A stretch of DNA of 64,000 bases from Aurantimicrobium minutum (GTDB taxonomy: Bacteria; Actinomycetota; Actinomycetes; Actinomycetales; Microbacteriaceae): contig NZ_JARXXV010000001.1 in assembly GCF_029893825.1 (NCBI RefSeq), forward strand, positions 930,001 through 994,000, written 5' to 3'. Position numbers and translations under genes: made by a program. This document shows positions 37,277 through 46,891 of this stretch, one piece after another. Position 1 is the first letter of the stretch, and each line of letters starts with the position of its first letter. Below the pieces are notes generated by a model. The model ran no database searches. It was not told where the DNA came from and saw nothing but the letters and a program-made list of their open reading frames with translations.

Positions 37277-38473
37277 TTACTTTTCTTGAGTAACCAACCA
37301 CTCATGCGCACCGGCAGCTTCTGCACCCATCGCATTGACGGTGGCACGGGTGCGTTCGCGAACCCCAGCATCAAACTCTGGGCTTTGGCACACTCCCTGC
37401 GGAGCATCGGAGGCAACCGAGCACCAGCGATAGACACCATCTTGTTTATTGGTTGCCGCTGCCCAAGCCATGTCACTGACAGACCAAGTGCCATCCTTGG
37501 CCTTGCTGAACTGTGCCCGCATGATGAGGAACTCGTTGTTCACGGGATAGTCGCCAGAAGATTCACTAATTCCGTTGCCCAGTGAATACACAATCCAGTG
37601 GCCGTTATAGAACTCCATCGGCTGAATGGCGTGGGGATGGTGGCCATAAACCATGTCGAATTGGCCACTGTCGATCAAGGCGTGAGCGTTGTTGATTTGC
37701 TGAATATCGGCCTCGTTTGAGTATTCAGTTCCTGCGTGCTGCACTCCGATGACGACATCGGCACCTGCGGCACGCGCCTGAGCAGCACGGGCAATCATCA
37801 CATCCGGGTCAAGCGGATAGTTCACTTGCCAATCAAACTCATTGAAGTTGCCATTGACCGAGAACGTGGCAGAGATGAAAGCAACTTTGCCAGCAGGAGT
37901 GTCCATGATGAGGACCTGGTTCGCTTCTTCTGGGGTGCGATATGAGCCGGTGTGCTTGAGCCCATTTTCATCAAGAACATCCAGCGTGCGAACAACACCG
38001 TCATAACCTTGGTCAACGGTGTGGTTGCTGGAGGTGTCACACGCGTCATAACCAATGGCTTTTTCGGTGGAGGCGAGTTCCCAAGGAGTTGCAAAGATTG
38101 GGTATCCCGTTGGTTCTTGCCCAACCTGAGTAAACGGTGTTTCCTGGTGACAGATCGCAATGTCTGACTCGTTCAGATAGGCGCTCTGTCCTTGCAGCAG
38201 AGGCATGAAGTCATAGTTTCGACCTGTTGCATCGGTGGGTATGACAGCGGGCTTCCACAATCCTGCGTGGAAAAGCATGTCACCTGTCGCCGTGATGGTG
38301 AAGCAGTCATCGGTCGGACATTCCGGGCCTAGGCCTGGATGACGGGTCGGGGTTGGCGTGGGAGTGGCGGTCTTTGTTGCACTGAGCTTGGCCACTGGTG
38401 TCTCAGGTGCACATGCGCCAAGTGTTAGTCCGACTGTTAGTGCGAGCAGTCCTGCAACGATTCCCCGTTTCAT
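37277..38473 (-). CDS. CapA-family metallophosphatase-like lipoprotein
   Basis: 398 aa. The lipoprotein signal ends in LGAC (Cys about 21). A Thr/Pro linker of TPTPT type precedes the CapA/poly-gamma-glutamate synthesis domain with ITATGDMLFHAG, CHQETPF, DTSSNHTVDQGYDG and VYGHHPHAIQP. The family has a calcineurin-like metal site. In other bacteria CapA takes part in polyglutamate capsule attachment, but no capBC gene is near, so the role is uncertain. The start is ATG 38473 with GGAG 6 nt upstream. Confidence 0.88.
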   Translation of the reverse strand: MKRGIVAGLLALTVGLTLGACAPETPVAKLSATKTATPTPTPTRHPGLGPECPTDDCFTITATGDMLFHAGLWKPAVIPTDATGRNYDFMPLLQGQSAYLNESDIAICHQETPFTQVGQEPTGYPIFATPWELASTEKAIGYDACDTSSNHTVDQGYDGVVRTLDVLDENGLKHTGSYRTPEEANQVLIMDTPAGKVAFISATFSVNGNFNEFDWQVNYPLDPDVMIARAAQARAAGADVVIGVQHAGTEYSNEADIQQINNAHALIDSGQFDMVYGHHPHAIQPMEFYNGHWIVYSLGNGISESSGDYPVNNEFLIMRAQFSKAKDGTWSVSDMAWAAATNKQDGVYRWCSVASDAPQGVCQSPEFDAGVRERTRATVNAMGAEAAGAHEWLVTQEK

Positions 38474-38535
38474 TTCTCCATTCTGCCAGTGCATAAGTTC
38501 AGGGGTAATTACCGCTCAACAAGTAGCATGAGCAG

Positions 38536-40080
38536 GTGAGTTCAACAGTTCTTCCTGCCTCCAACTACGTCAGTGTGACCTGGGGTATCCGCACTGACTC
38601 TGGCGGGCTCACCGTCACCCTGCTTCACCGTGCAGGCATCATGAGCCAGGCAGGTGCCGGCCATGTCACCGTGCTCACCTTCGATAACTTTCCTAACTAC
38701 GAACAGGTTGAAGTTGAGCTTCGCAAGATGGGCCGCCTTTTTGGAGACGTATCTATCTGCAACCTGTGGGATTGGCTGCGCACTGAGCAGGTTCCTGTTC
38801 GTGCAACTGGGACTTCCGCCGACATTCTTAAGGCTTTTGCCCCCATCGCAGATTCGGATTCTTTTGAATCCACTTTCCGCAACGGCAAGGAACTCTCTCG
38901 CACGAGATATGCCTCAGATGATCTGACGGTGCTTCAGGTGGACCATTTCCGTGAAGACGGAACCATGCTGTTGAGTGACCGCAGAGACTTTCGCGAGCGC
39001 GGTGTGCGCGGCGGTCGACGCATTGTGTTGTGCGATCTGCAGGGAAACCCCTACAAGCTCTGGAAGTACCCCAACGATTTCTATCACTGGGCACTAGATC
39101 GCATGAACGGCAAGACCCCCACCACCTACATCATCGACAGCAAGACAGCGGTCAACATGTTTGTGGAATATCGTCGACGTAATGCACTGACCGTGCACGT
39201 GATTCAGGGGGCTCACGTCGAAGGAACCACTGCAGATGGTCGCCCTATCCTGACCCAGGCACGAAGCAAGAGCATTGCTCAGATTCCAGCTTTCGACCTG
39301 GTTGCCACTTTGACTAAACGTCAGCGCCGTGACGTTACCGACATCGTGGGAGCAAGTCCCAATCTTGTAGTCATTCCCAACTCTGTGCCACTTCCTGATC
39401 CGCAGGAAATCGTTCTGGAACGCCCTGTTGACCGAGGAATCGTGGTTGCCGCTTTCGTTCCTCGTAAGCGCGTTCACTTAGCTATCGAGGCAGCAAGCAA
39501 GGCCAACTCATCTGCCCAAATTCACCTCGATGTGTATGGCGAAGGAGAGACTCGCCCGAAGGTTGAAGCCATGGTTACTTCTGCCCAAGCAGATGGATAC
39601 ACCACTCTCCACGGCTATAGCACCACAGCCCTGAATGAGACCAAGACTGCTTCCTTTATTCTCATCACTTCGGAGACCGAAGGAACTCCCCTCGTCCTTC
39701 TTGAAGGCATGGCTGCTGGCTGTATTCCGATCTCTTTCGATATTCCCTATGGCCCCAGCGACATCATTGTTGATGGCGTGAATGGTTTCCTTATTCCTGA
39801 CGGTGACACAGACGCCATGGCTGCCGCCATTGTGCGTCTGCAGTCACTGCCCGAAGACAAGGTCTTGGCCATGCGTGCTGCAGCAATCCAATCCGTGCAG
39901 TCTTTCAATGACGCGGCAGTGGTTCAGTTGTGGAGTAAAGCACTGCGCACAGCGTGGAAACACAAGAGTGCACGCTGGTGGCGTGCACTGCGCAAATGGC
40001 AGGCATCCAATGCAGAAAAAGCCTATGCGCGCCGCGCACCGGAAATTGGACCTAAAACCCCTCCCGCACCACGTCGCTAG
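38536..40080 (+). CDS. Glycosyltransferase, family 1/GT4 type
   Basis: 514 aa. The C-terminal GT-B half has SETEGTPLVLLEGMAAG near 372-388 with the nucleotide-sugar-binding Glu pair, followed by PISFDIPYGPSDII. The N-terminal half resembles TagE-like poly(glycerol-phosphate) glucosyltransferases. It is probably a cytosolic enzyme for a wall or teichoic-acid-like polymer. The start is GTG 38536, with TAGCAT exactly 6 nt before it. It is followed by the gamma carbonic anhydrase at 17 nt. Confidence 0.9.
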   Translation: MSSTVLPASNYVSVTWGIRTDSGGLTVTLLHRAGIMSQAGAGHVTVLTFDNFPNYEQVEVELRKMGRLFGDVSICNLWDWLRTEQVPVRATGTSADILKAFAPIADSDSFESTFRNGKELSRTRYASDDLTVLQVDHFREDGTMLLSDRRDFRERGVRGGRRIVLCDLQGNPYKLWKYPNDFYHWALDRMNGKTPTTYIIDSKTAVNMFVEYRRRNALTVHVIQGAHVEGTTADGRPILTQARSKSIAQIPAFDLVATLTKRQRRDVTDIVGASPNLVVIPNSVPLPDPQEIVLERPVDRGIVVAAFVPRKRVHLAIEAASKANSSAQIHLDVYGEGETRPKVEAMVTSAQADGYTTLHGYSTTALNETKTASFILITSETEGTPLVLLEGMAAGCIPISFDIPYGPSDIIVDGVNGFLIPDGDTDAMAAAIVRLQSLPEDKVLAMRAAAIQSVQSFNDAAVVQLWSKALRTAWKHKSARWWRALRKWQASNAEKAYARRAPEIGPKTPPAPRR

Positions 40081-40097
40081 GGTTCTAGGCTGAAGGC

Positions 40098-40631
40098 ATG
40101 ACGAACCCAGACCAGATCATTTCTGTTCCCAGCTACGGCACCCCCAGCATTGATGACTCCTGCTACATCGCACCAGGCGGACGCCTGGCCGGCGATGTCA
40201 CCCTGCATGCCAACGTGGGCGTCTGGTTCAACGCCGTGTTGCGTGGAGACTACGAACCGATCGTGATCGGTGAAGGATCCAACATCCAAGACAACGTCAG
40301 TGGCCACGTCGACACTGGCTACCCGCTCACCCTGGGCAAGAATGTTTCTGTCGGCCACAACGCCGTAATCCACGGCTGCACCGTGGAAGATGACTGCCTG
40401 ATTGGTATGCACGCCACTGTGATGAATGGTGCAGTTATTGGCAAGGGTTCCCTCGTTGCCGCTGGCGCACTCGTGCTTGAAGGAACCATCGTTCCACCTG
40501 GTTCTTTGGTTGCCGGAGTTCCTGCGAAGGTGCGCAGAGAGCTCACTCCAGAAGAACAAGAAGCAGTGCGCAAAAACGCAGCTAACTATCGCAAGCGCCT
40601 CGAGATTTATAAGGCCGAAGCTACGAGTTAG
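40098..40631 (+). CDS. Gamma-type carbonic anhydrase-like protein
   Basis: 177 aa, left-handed beta-helix of hexapeptide repeats. The three zinc-ligand histidines are seen in [15 protein letters not shown] and [14 protein letters not shown] lies 6 nt before the ATG. The last 11 nt overlap the end of folD on the opposite strand. CO2 hydration is plausible, but many family members are of unknown activity. Confidence 0.9.
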   Translation: MTNPDQIISVPSYGTPSIDDSCYIAPGGRLAGDVTLHANVGVWFNAVLRGDYEPIVIGEGSNIQDNVSGHVDTGYPLTLGKNVSVGHNAVIHGCTVEDDCLIGMHATVMNGAVIGKGSLVAAGALVLEGTIVPPGSLVAGVPAKVRRELTPEEQEAVRKNAANYRKRLEIYKAEATS

Positions 40632-41505
40632 CAGCTAACTCCGCTGCCTTGACCACGTTGGCCAGCAGCATTGCCCGGGTCATCGGACCAACCCCACCAG
40701 GATTCGGGGAGAAGTGCCCAGCAACTTCAGCAACTGCCGGGTCAACATCACCGGTGAGTTTTGCTTTACCGGTCTCTGCATTCTCAACACGAGTAATACC
40801 CACATCCAAAACTGCAGCGCCAGGCTTCACCCAGTCAGGTTTGATGAAGTGGGGAACACCCACAGCAGCAACGACAACATCAGCACGACGAATATCGTCC
40901 TCAATGTTGACGGTGCGAGAGTGGGTCAATGTCACCGTGGCATCAATACCTTTACGATTGAGCAAGAGCCCTAACGGACGTCCCACGGTCAAACCACGAC
41001 CCACAACAGTCACATGCTTACCCGCAAGAGGAACGTCATAACGCTGAAGAAGTTCCACAATTCCGGCAGGGGTGCAAGGAAGTGGCGAAGCCAGTTCACC
41101 TTCAATTCCCATCACCAGACGACCCAAGTTCATCGGGTGTAGACCATCAGCATCCTTGGCAGGATCAATGAGCTCCAGTGCTGCATGCTCATCCAACCCT
41201 TTAGGCAAAGGAAGTTGGACGATATAACCGGTGACGGCAGGGTCTTCGTTGAGCTGCTGAATAGCAGCTTCAACATCGGCCTGTGTTGCTGTGGCAGGCA
41301 GATCAACTCGTATCGAGTTGATGCCTACCTCAGCACAGTCACGGTGCTTACCCGCAACATATGAACGTGAACCAGGGTCATCACCAACCAGCAACGTTCC
41401 CAAACCAGGAGTAATGCCCTGAGCTTTGAGCGTTGCAATCCGGTCAGCAAGTTCACCCTTGACGGCAGATGCAGTAGCGATGCCGTCGAGAGTGATTGCT
41501 ACCAC
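40621..41505 (-). CDS. folD: Methylenetetrahydrofolate dehydrogenase/cyclohydrolase
   Basis: 294 aa. It oxidises 5,10-methylene-THF to methenyl-THF with NADP and then hydrolyses it to 10-formyl-THF. [14 protein letters not shown] carries the catalytic Lys/Cys region, [12 protein letters not shown] the active-site strand, and [16 protein letters not shown] the NADP loop. The N-terminus overlaps glyA by 7 nt, so translation is coupled. The ZTP riboswitch before glyA should control both. Confidence 0.97.
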   Translation of the reverse strand: MVAITLDGIATASAVKGELADRIATLKAQGITPGLGTLLVGDDPGSRSYVAGKHRDCAEVGINSIRVDLPATATQADVEAAIQQLNEDPAVTGYIVQLPLPKGLDEHAALELIDPAKDADGLHPMNLGRLVMGIEGELASPLPCTPAGIVELLQRYDVPLAGKHVTVVGRGLTVGRPLGLLLNRKGIDATVTLTHSRTVNIEDDIRRADVVVAAVGVPHFIKPDWVKPGAAVLDVGITRVENAETGKAKLTGDVDPAVAEVAGHFSPNPGGVGPMTRAMLLANVVKAAELAANS

Positions 41506-42779
41506 TGTTCGAGGCCTGGGTATAGGGGGAATGCGTCGGTGAGAACCTTGACACGTGCCTTGAGTGCAGAAACATCTGCACCAGGCTTGAGTGCCTCAGC
41601 AATCACGTCTGCAACCTCGGTGAACTCAGCATCGCCGAATCCACGAGTAGCCAAAGCAGGTGTTCCAATACGAAGACCAGAGGTCACCATAGGTGGACGT
41701 GGGTCGAAAGGTACCGAGTTACGGTTCACGGTGATGCCTGCTTCGTGCAGAACATCTTCTGCCTGCTGGCCATCCAGTGGAGAGTTACGTAGGTCAACCA
41801 GAACCAGGTGAACATCGGTGCCACCGGTAAGAACATCAACGCCAGCTGCCTTCATGTCTTCCTGAGTGAGGCGGTCAGCAATGATCTGAGCACCACGAAG
41901 AGTGCGCTCTTGACGGTTCTTGAACTCAGGGGTCATAGCGAGCTTGAACGCCGTAGCCTTCGCAGCGATGACGTGCATGAGTGGACCACCCTGCTGTCCA
42001 GGGAAGACGGCGGTGTTGAGCTTCTTAGCCAGTTCTTCATCACGGCTGAGGATCAAACCAGAGCGAGGACCAGCCAGGGTCTTGTGAACGGTGGTGGAAA
42101 CCACGTCAGCAAATGGCACGGGGTTGGGGTGAAGACCTGCAGCAACCAGACCAGCGAAGTGAGCCATGTCGACCCAGAGCTTGGCCCCAACTTCATCAGC
42201 GATAGCGCGGAATTCAGCGAAGTCGAGCTGGCGTGGGTAAGCAGACCAACCAGCAATAATCACCGAAGGCTTGTGCTCGTGTGCAAGCTTGCGCACAACA
42301 TCCATGTCAACGAGGAAGGTTTCAGGGTCAACACCGTAGGCAACGGGGTTGTAGACCTTGCCGGAGAAGTTGAGCTTCATACCGTGGGTGAGGTGACCAC
42401 CGTGAGCAAGCTCAAGACCAAGAATGGTGTCGCCAGGCTGTGCGATCGCGTGCAGAACTGCAGCGTTCGCGGTTGCACCCGAGTGTGGCTGAACGTTGGC
42501 GTATGCAGCACCGAAGAGCTTCTTTGCGCGCTCAATGGCGAGGCTTTCTGCCACGTCAACGAATTCGCAACCACCGTAGTAACGCTTACCGGGGTAGCCT
42601 TCTGCATACTTGTTGGTGAGGACCGAACCCTGAGATTCAAGAACAGCGCGAGGAACAAAGTTCTCAGACGCAATCATCTCGAGGAAGTCGCGCTGACGGC
42701 CCAGCTCGTCCTGAAGAACGGCAGCAATCTCGGGGTCAACCTCGGATAGCGGGGCGTTGAAGGTGTTATCTGAAGACAC
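41499..42779 (-). CDS. glyA: Serine hydroxymethyltransferase
   Basis: 426-aa PLP enzyme that turns serine and THF into glycine and methylene-THF. [42 protein letters not shown] and the PLP-lysine motif [13 protein letters not shown] are present. The start is GTG 42779, with AGGAG 8 nt upstream in a leader that carries a ZTP riboswitch. It is the first gene of the glyA-folD operon and makes the substrate for folD. Confidence 0.98.
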   Translation of the reverse strand: MSSDNTFNAPLSEVDPEIAAVLQDELGRQRDFLEMIASENFVPRAVLESQGSVLTNKYAEGYPGKRYYGGCEFVDVAESLAIERAKKLFGAAYANVQPHSGATANAAVLHAIAQPGDTILGLELAHGGHLTHGMKLNFSGKVYNPVAYGVDPETFLVDMDVVRKLAHEHKPSVIIAGWSAYPRQLDFAEFRAIADEVGAKLWVDMAHFAGLVAAGLHPNPVPFADVVSTTVHKTLAGPRSGLILSRDEELAKKLNTAVFPGQQGGPLMHVIAAKATAFKLAMTPEFKNRQERTLRGAQIIADRLTQEDMKAAGVDVLTGGTDVHLVLVDLRNSPLDGQQAEDVLHEAGITVNRNSVPFDPRPPMVTSGLRIGTPALATRGFGDAEFTEVADVIAEALKPGADVSALKARVKVLTDAFPLYPGLEQW

Positions 42780-42803
42780 GGTGGGCTCCTAGGGGTAGAC
42801 CGG

Positions 42804-42827
42804 GACAAACCCGGAACAGGTTTTGTC
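42804..42827 (-). promoter_or_regulatory. Expression-platform hairpin of the ZTP riboswitch
   Basis: GACAAA..CC pairs with GG..TTTGTC (one bulge) between the aptamer and the glyA ribosome site. It has no T-run, so control by translation is more likely than termination. The GGGCC of the aptamer could also pair with the GCCC just next to the AGGAG. Confidence 0.45.
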
Positions 42828-42833
42828 GTTCAT

Positions 42834-42906
42834 GGCCCAGGCGTTCGGCCAGATCCGCTCTTAAGTCGCTCCCTGATGGATACCCATCTCAACGCCAGTT
42901 GCGACT
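42834..42906 (-). promoter_or_regulatory. ZTP (pfl) riboswitch aptamer upstream of glyA
   Basis: The minus strand matches the ZTP-class core. P1 pairs AGTCGC with GCGACT. P2 is a GATGG-TATC-CATC type hairpin at 42875-42888. The conserved CAGGGAGCGACT element and the 3' hairpin GGCCGAACGCCTGGGCC complete the fold, and ACTGGCG can form the class pseudoknot with CGCCTGG. ZTP/ZMP signals low 10-formyl-THF in purine synthesis and turns on folate genes. The genes downstream, glyA and folD, are exactly such targets. Confidence 0.88.
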
Positions 42907-42945
42907 GTGTCAGTCTACCAAGCCTCGAGGCAATAATCTTGATAC

Positions 42946-43800
42946 ATGTCTGAAGCAACGCACTGGGTAGTGACCTTTGTTTGTGCCGATAAGCCGGGAA
43001 TCGTGCACGCAGTTTCTGGTGCAATCGTTGCAGCCAACGGAAATATCACTGAGAGCCAGCAGTTCTCCAGTGATGACACCGGAACCTTCTTTATGCGCCT
43101 GCAGGTAGAGACTGAAGCAAACCGCCAAGAATTCGAACTCGCTTTGCAGCCAGTTATCGCTGCGTATGACATGCAGTGGCGTCTGGATGTTGTTGGCCGC
43201 CCACTGCGCACACTCGTGCTGGCAACTAAGGCTGCCCACTGTCTGAACGACATCTTGTTCCGCCAGCGCGCAGGACAGCTTCCGGTTGAGATTCCACTAG
43301 TTCTCTCCAACCATGATGATTTGAGTTCCCTTGCTGGCTTCTATGGCATTCCGTTCGAATCCATGCCTGTCACCACACCAGAGCAAAAGGCAGCTTTCGA
43401 AAAGCGTCTGCTCGAAGTTGTCGAAGAAAACGATATAGAACTGGTCGTTCTTGCCCGATACATGCAGGTGCTCTCACCTGAGTTGTGTAAGAAACTCGAA
43501 GGCAAGATCATCAACATTCACCACAGCTTCCTCCCTGGTTTCAAGGGCGCTAACCCCTACAAACAGGCCCACTCTCGGGGCGTGAAACTCATTGGTGCAA
43601 CAGCCCACTTCGTCACTAGCGACTTGGACGAAGGACCTATCATCGAGCAAAACGTCGTACGCGTGGATCACTCCCGCTCCCCTGAGGAACTCGTCGCTAT
43701 CGGTCAGGATGAAGAAAGTCGCACATTGACCCAGGCAGTGAAGTGGTTTGCGGAAGACCGCATTTTGCGCGATGGTCAGCGCACCATTATCTTCAAGTAA
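42946..43800 (+). CDS. purU: Formyltetrahydrofolate deformylase
   Basis: 284 aa. An N-terminal ACT domain (about 1-85) with FVCADKPGIVHAVSG precedes the formyltransferase-like domain. LSNHDDLSS, LARYMQVLSPELC and NIHHSFLPGFKGANPY (catalytic Asn/His) are visible, and the Asp lies in TSDLDEGPI. It hydrolyses 10-formyl-THF to formate and THF, balancing one-carbon pools against glyA-folD, which it faces divergently. TAATCT lies 6 nt before the ATG. Confidence 0.95.
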   Translation: MSEATHWVVTFVCADKPGIVHAVSGAIVAANGNITESQQFSSDDTGTFFMRLQVETEANRQEFELALQPVIAAYDMQWRLDVVGRPLRTLVLATKAAHCLNDILFRQRAGQLPVEIPLVLSNHDDLSSLAGFYGIPFESMPVTTPEQKAAFEKRLLEVVEENDIELVVLARYMQVLSPELCKKLEGKIINIHHSFLPGFKGANPYKQAHSRGVKLIGATAHFVTSDLDEGPIIEQNVVRVDHSRSPEELVAIGQDEESRTLTQAVKWFAEDRILRDGQRTIIFK

Positions 43801-43901
43801 ACATTTCGTAAATAAAACTTCTTTCGGGAATAGAACTCGGATTTCTGGGTTACACCCCCTGACGCACAGGTTGTGCTGTCGCCATTCTCGAAGGAAGAAA
43901 C

Positions 43902-44468
43902 ATGACTATTACTGCCGCCACAATCCCCGGTTACAAAGCCGGTACTTGGACCATTGACAAGACTCACTCGACCGTGGGCTTCTCTGTTCGCCACCTCATG
44001 ATCAGCAAGGTTAAGGGCACCTTCGACACTTTTGATGCAACCTTCGTGACCGGCGAAAATCCCCTCGACACCAAGGTGACCGCAGATGCACAGGTTGCGT
44101 CAATCAATACCAACGATGAGAACCGCGACGGCCACCTGCGCCAGAACGACTTCTTTGAAGCAGATAAGTACCCCACCATTTCCTTTGTCTCAACTGGCGT
44201 GAAGGTCAAGAACGCCGAGGAAGGCGAATTCGTTGTGAGCGGCGACCTCACGCTCAAGGGCGTAACCAAGAGCGTTGACTTCGATTTCGAACTCGGTGGC
44301 TTCGCAACCGATCCTTACGGAAACTACAAGGTCGCTGCTTCAGCAGAGACCGAGATCAACCGTGAAGACTTCGGCCTGTCCTGGAATGCCGCGCTCGAGA
44401 CAGGTGGCGTGCTCGTCGGCGAGAAGGTCAAGATCACTCTCGACTTCCAAGCGGTTCTTCAGTCTTAG
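43902..44468 (+). CDS. YceI family protein
   Basis: 188-aa lipocalin-like beta barrel. WTIDKTHSTVGFSVRHLMISKVKG is followed by LRQNDFFEADKYPTISFVST. YceI proteins bind polyisoprenoids such as quinone-type lipids in a hydrophobic tunnel. No signal peptide is seen, so it may be cytosolic, as often in actinobacteria. GAAGGAAG precedes the ATG. It has its own terminator. Confidence 0.93.
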   Translation: MTITAATIPGYKAGTWTIDKTHSTVGFSVRHLMISKVKGTFDTFDATFVTGENPLDTKVTADAQVASINTNDENRDGHLRQNDFFEADKYPTISFVSTGVKVKNAEEGEFVVSGDLTLKGVTKSVDFDFELGGFATDPYGNYKVAASAETEINREDFGLSWNAALETGGVLVGEKVKITLDFQAVLQS

Positions 44469-44479
44469 TCTTCTGAACT

Positions 44480-44512
44480 TGTGTGGGTGGTCGCGTCTGC
44501 GCCACCCACACA
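44480..44512. terminator. Terminator after YceI
   Basis: An 11-bp perfect stem TGTGTGGGTGG/CCACCCACACA with an inner CGC/GCG pair, followed by TCTAG. It lies 12 nt after the stop. Confidence 0.7.
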
Positions 44513-44587
44513 TCTAGGCGGGAATATTTAGTACCCGCTTTGACTTAGCTTGATATAGACAAAGATTCAACTACTCAAGGAGCTCCC

Positions 44588-45367
44588 GTGTCTGAGACTC
44601 AGCAACCCGTTCTCTTTATGAGCCACGGTGCTCCCATGTTGGTCGATGATGCTCGCTGGTCGAGTGAACTTGCTGGCTGGGGTCAGGCTATTGAGAAGCC
44701 CAAGCAGATCTTGATGGTTTCAGCGCACTGGGAAGAAGCCCCTGCCACCATCAGCAGCACGATTGACCACACTCCATTGGTCTATGACTTCTATGGCTTC
44801 CCCAGCAAGTACTACCAAATGCAATATGACACCCCCGCGGCTACGGAACTCGCTGCTGACGTGATGGGTGTGCTCGGGCCTGAGGTTCAACAGGATCAAG
44901 CTCGAGGACTCGACCACGGAGCTTATGTTCCGTTGACTCAGATGTATCCAGATGCAGATATCCCTGTTTTGCAGCTTTCACTACCTAGTTTGAACCCTAT
45001 CGACCTCTTTGAAATGGGGCGCAAGCTGGCTCCACTTCGTGATTCTGGAACGTTGATTGTGGGCTCTGGTTTCACTACCCACAACCTGCGCTGGTTCAAC
45101 CCAGGTGCTGGCCCAGATGGCGCACCACCCCAGGCTTCTGCCGAGTTTGATCACTGGGCTGCCGAAGCTTTGGAAAACAAAGACATTGATGCCCTGTTGA
45201 ATTTCTGGGACACCGCACCGGCAGCCCATGAAGCTCACCCACGCATTGAGCACTGGGCACCCCTTTATGTTGCTCTGGGCGCTGCCTTGGAGACAGGTTT
45301 GGACAATAACTCGACTATTGAGGGCTTTTGGTATGGCCTGTCGAAGCGCTCATGGCAATTGAGCTAA
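44588..45367 (+). CDS. Extradiol (DODA-type) dioxygenase
   Basis: 259 aa, LigB superfamily, like E. coli YgiD (4,5-DOPA dioxygenase). The zinc or iron histidines are in MSHGAPM, VSAHWEE, GLDHGAYVPLTQMYP and GSGFTTHNLRW. The natural substrate is unknown. The GTG start at 44588 is preceded by AAGGAG at 7 nt. Confidence 0.9.
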   Translation: MSETQQPVLFMSHGAPMLVDDARWSSELAGWGQAIEKPKQILMVSAHWEEAPATISSTIDHTPLVYDFYGFPSKYYQMQYDTPAATELAADVMGVLGPEVQQDQARGLDHGAYVPLTQMYPDADIPVLQLSLPSLNPIDLFEMGRKLAPLRDSGTLIVGSGFTTHNLRWFNPGAGPDGAPPQASAEFDHWAAEALENKDIDALLNFWDTAPAAHEAHPRIEHWAPLYVALGAALETGLDNNSTIEGFWYGLSKRSWQLS

Positions 45368-45436
45368 ATTCCCAGAAATTACTGAACTTTCACATTCATA
45401 AGTAATTCATAGGTTTGTCATAGGGTTCCCTCAGTC

Positions 45437-45451
45437 AAACCTGACAGGTTT
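45437..45451. promoter_or_regulatory. 15-bp palindrome at the flavin-system promoter
   Basis: AAACCTGACAGGTTT is a perfect inverted repeat (7-1-7) that ends only 6 nt before the ATG of the ferric-reductase-like gene. It overlaps where RNA polymerase would bind, so it is a likely repressor site. The protein that would bind is unknown. Confidence 0.6.
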
Positions 45452-45457
45452 ATCTAC

Positions 45458-46891
45458 ATGACCTCCACTGCGCCATACCGAACACCTCAGCCCGCACGCC
45501 GCGGCAGCGCCACTTCAGAGCGCGCCACAGCTATCAAGCGTGGCTATAAGGCACGTCTGCGTCGTGGAGATCTACTCGAAACAATCGTGTATTTCTCGGT
45601 GGCCATCGTGCTGGCGTTGTTCCTGGCAGATGGTGGTGCCACGTACTTCATCAACATCAAGGACGTTGCAACCGGTGTTGGTATCGTGACCGGCTTGGTC
45701 GGTTCTGACCTGCTGCTCATCATGCTTATCTTGGCTGCACGTATTCCAGCCATTGACCGCACTTTCGGCCACGACAAGGCACTGGCTCTGCACCGCAAGC
45801 TGGGTAAGCCTGTTCTCTACTTGATTCTGGCCCACATGCTTCTGCTCATGATTGGCTATGGCATCGCTCAGGGATTGAACCCTGTTGCCGAAGCAGTAGA
45901 CATGATTGTCAACCAGCAAGACATGTCCATCGCGTTCATTGCGATGGGACTTCTCATCCTGGTTGTGGTGACCTCCCTGGTTATCGTTCGTCGCAAGCTC
46001 TCCTACGAGTTCTGGTACATCGTTCACCTGCTCTCCTATGGTGCAATCCTGCTGGCACTTCCCCACCAGTTCACTCAGGGAATGATGTTTGCTGAAGGAA
46101 CGTGGGCGCGCTGGTATTGGATGGCTCTCTACGTTGGCGCATTAGCGTCCATCACGATCTGCCGTGTGATTGTTCCAATCGCCAGTTCGCTGCGCCACGA
46201 CCTCCGCGTGAGCGAAGTTGTGATCGAAGCTCCCGGCGTTGTCTCGGTCACGATGCGTGGCCGCGAACTGGATGCCCTGCGTGCCCAAGGTGGTCAGTTC
46301 TTCCAGTGGCGTTTCTGGGCACCTGGCTTCTTCTGGCAGTCACACCCCTACTCCCTCTCCGCCCACCCTGATGGCCGCTCACTGCGCATCACTGTGCGAG
46401 ACCTGGGTAAGGGAAGTGCACGTCTGCTCAAAATCAAGCCCGGTACTCGTGTGAGCTTTGAGGGTCCCTACGGTCTGTTTACTCAAGAAGCCCGCACCAC
46501 GAACAAAGCAGTCTTTGTTGGTGCAGGTATTGGTATCACTCCTATCCGCGCCCTTCTTGAAGCTTCAGATCTTGCACCACACGAAGCAACCGTGATCTTG
46601 CGAGGCAGCGACAACACTGATGTGTACCTCTGGCAAGAGACCTATGACCTGTGCGTCGAAAAGTCTGCCTCCCTACGTGTGCTCGTTGGTCACCGCCCTC
46701 GTGGTGTGAACACATGGCTCTCAGCTGAGGCATACGGCAAGGGTGAATCACTGCTGACCCTTGCTCCCAAGATCAAAGAATCCGATCTCTACATTTGTGG
46801 CCCCACCCCGTGGACCGAACTCGTCATCCGAGATGCGCAGCGTCTTGGCCTCAAGGATCACCAGATCCACGCAGAAAGGTTTGATTTCTAA
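45458..46891 (+). CDS. Ferric-reductase-like transmembrane flavoprotein
   Basis: 477 aa. A basic N-terminus (about 1-35) precedes six spans of a ferric-reductase-like haem domain with His in ALHRKLGKPVLYLILAH and FWYIVHLLSYGAILLALPHQF. The C-terminal half is a FAD/NAD(P) reductase: HPYSLSAHPD binds FAD, FVGAGIGITPIRAL and LYICGPTPW bind NAD(P). It probably carries electrons from cytosolic NAD(P)H out to the FMN_bind protein of the next gene, which it overlaps by one base. Confidence 0.92.
   Translation: MTSTAPYRTPQPARRGSATSERATAIKRGYKARLRRGDLLETIVYFSVAIVLALFLADGGATYFINIKDVATGVGIVTGLVGSDLLLIMLILAARIPAIDRTFGHDKALALHRKLGKPVLYLILAHMLLLMIGYGIAQGLNPVAEAVDMIVNQQDMSIAFIAMGLLILVVVTSLVIVRRKLSYEFWYIVHLLSYGAILLALPHQFTQGMMFAEGTWARWYWMALYVGALASITICRVIVPIASSLRHDLRVSEVVIEAPGVVSVTMRGRELDALRAQGGQFFQWRFWAPGFFWQSHPYSLSAHPDGRSLRITVRDLGKGSARLLKIKPGTRVSFEGPYGLFTQEARTTNKAVFVGAGIGITPIRALLEASDLAPHEATVILRGSDNTDVYLWQETYDLCVEKSASLRVLVGHRPRGVNTWLSAEAYGKGESLLTLAPKIKESDLYICGPTPWTELVIRDAQRLGLKDHQIHAERFDF

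Noticed and set aside
41808-42749. 313-codon open frame on the plus strand inside glyA
   Set aside because: Antisense shadow of a well-conserved enzyme with strong codon bias; no family signature in its translation and no ribosome site.
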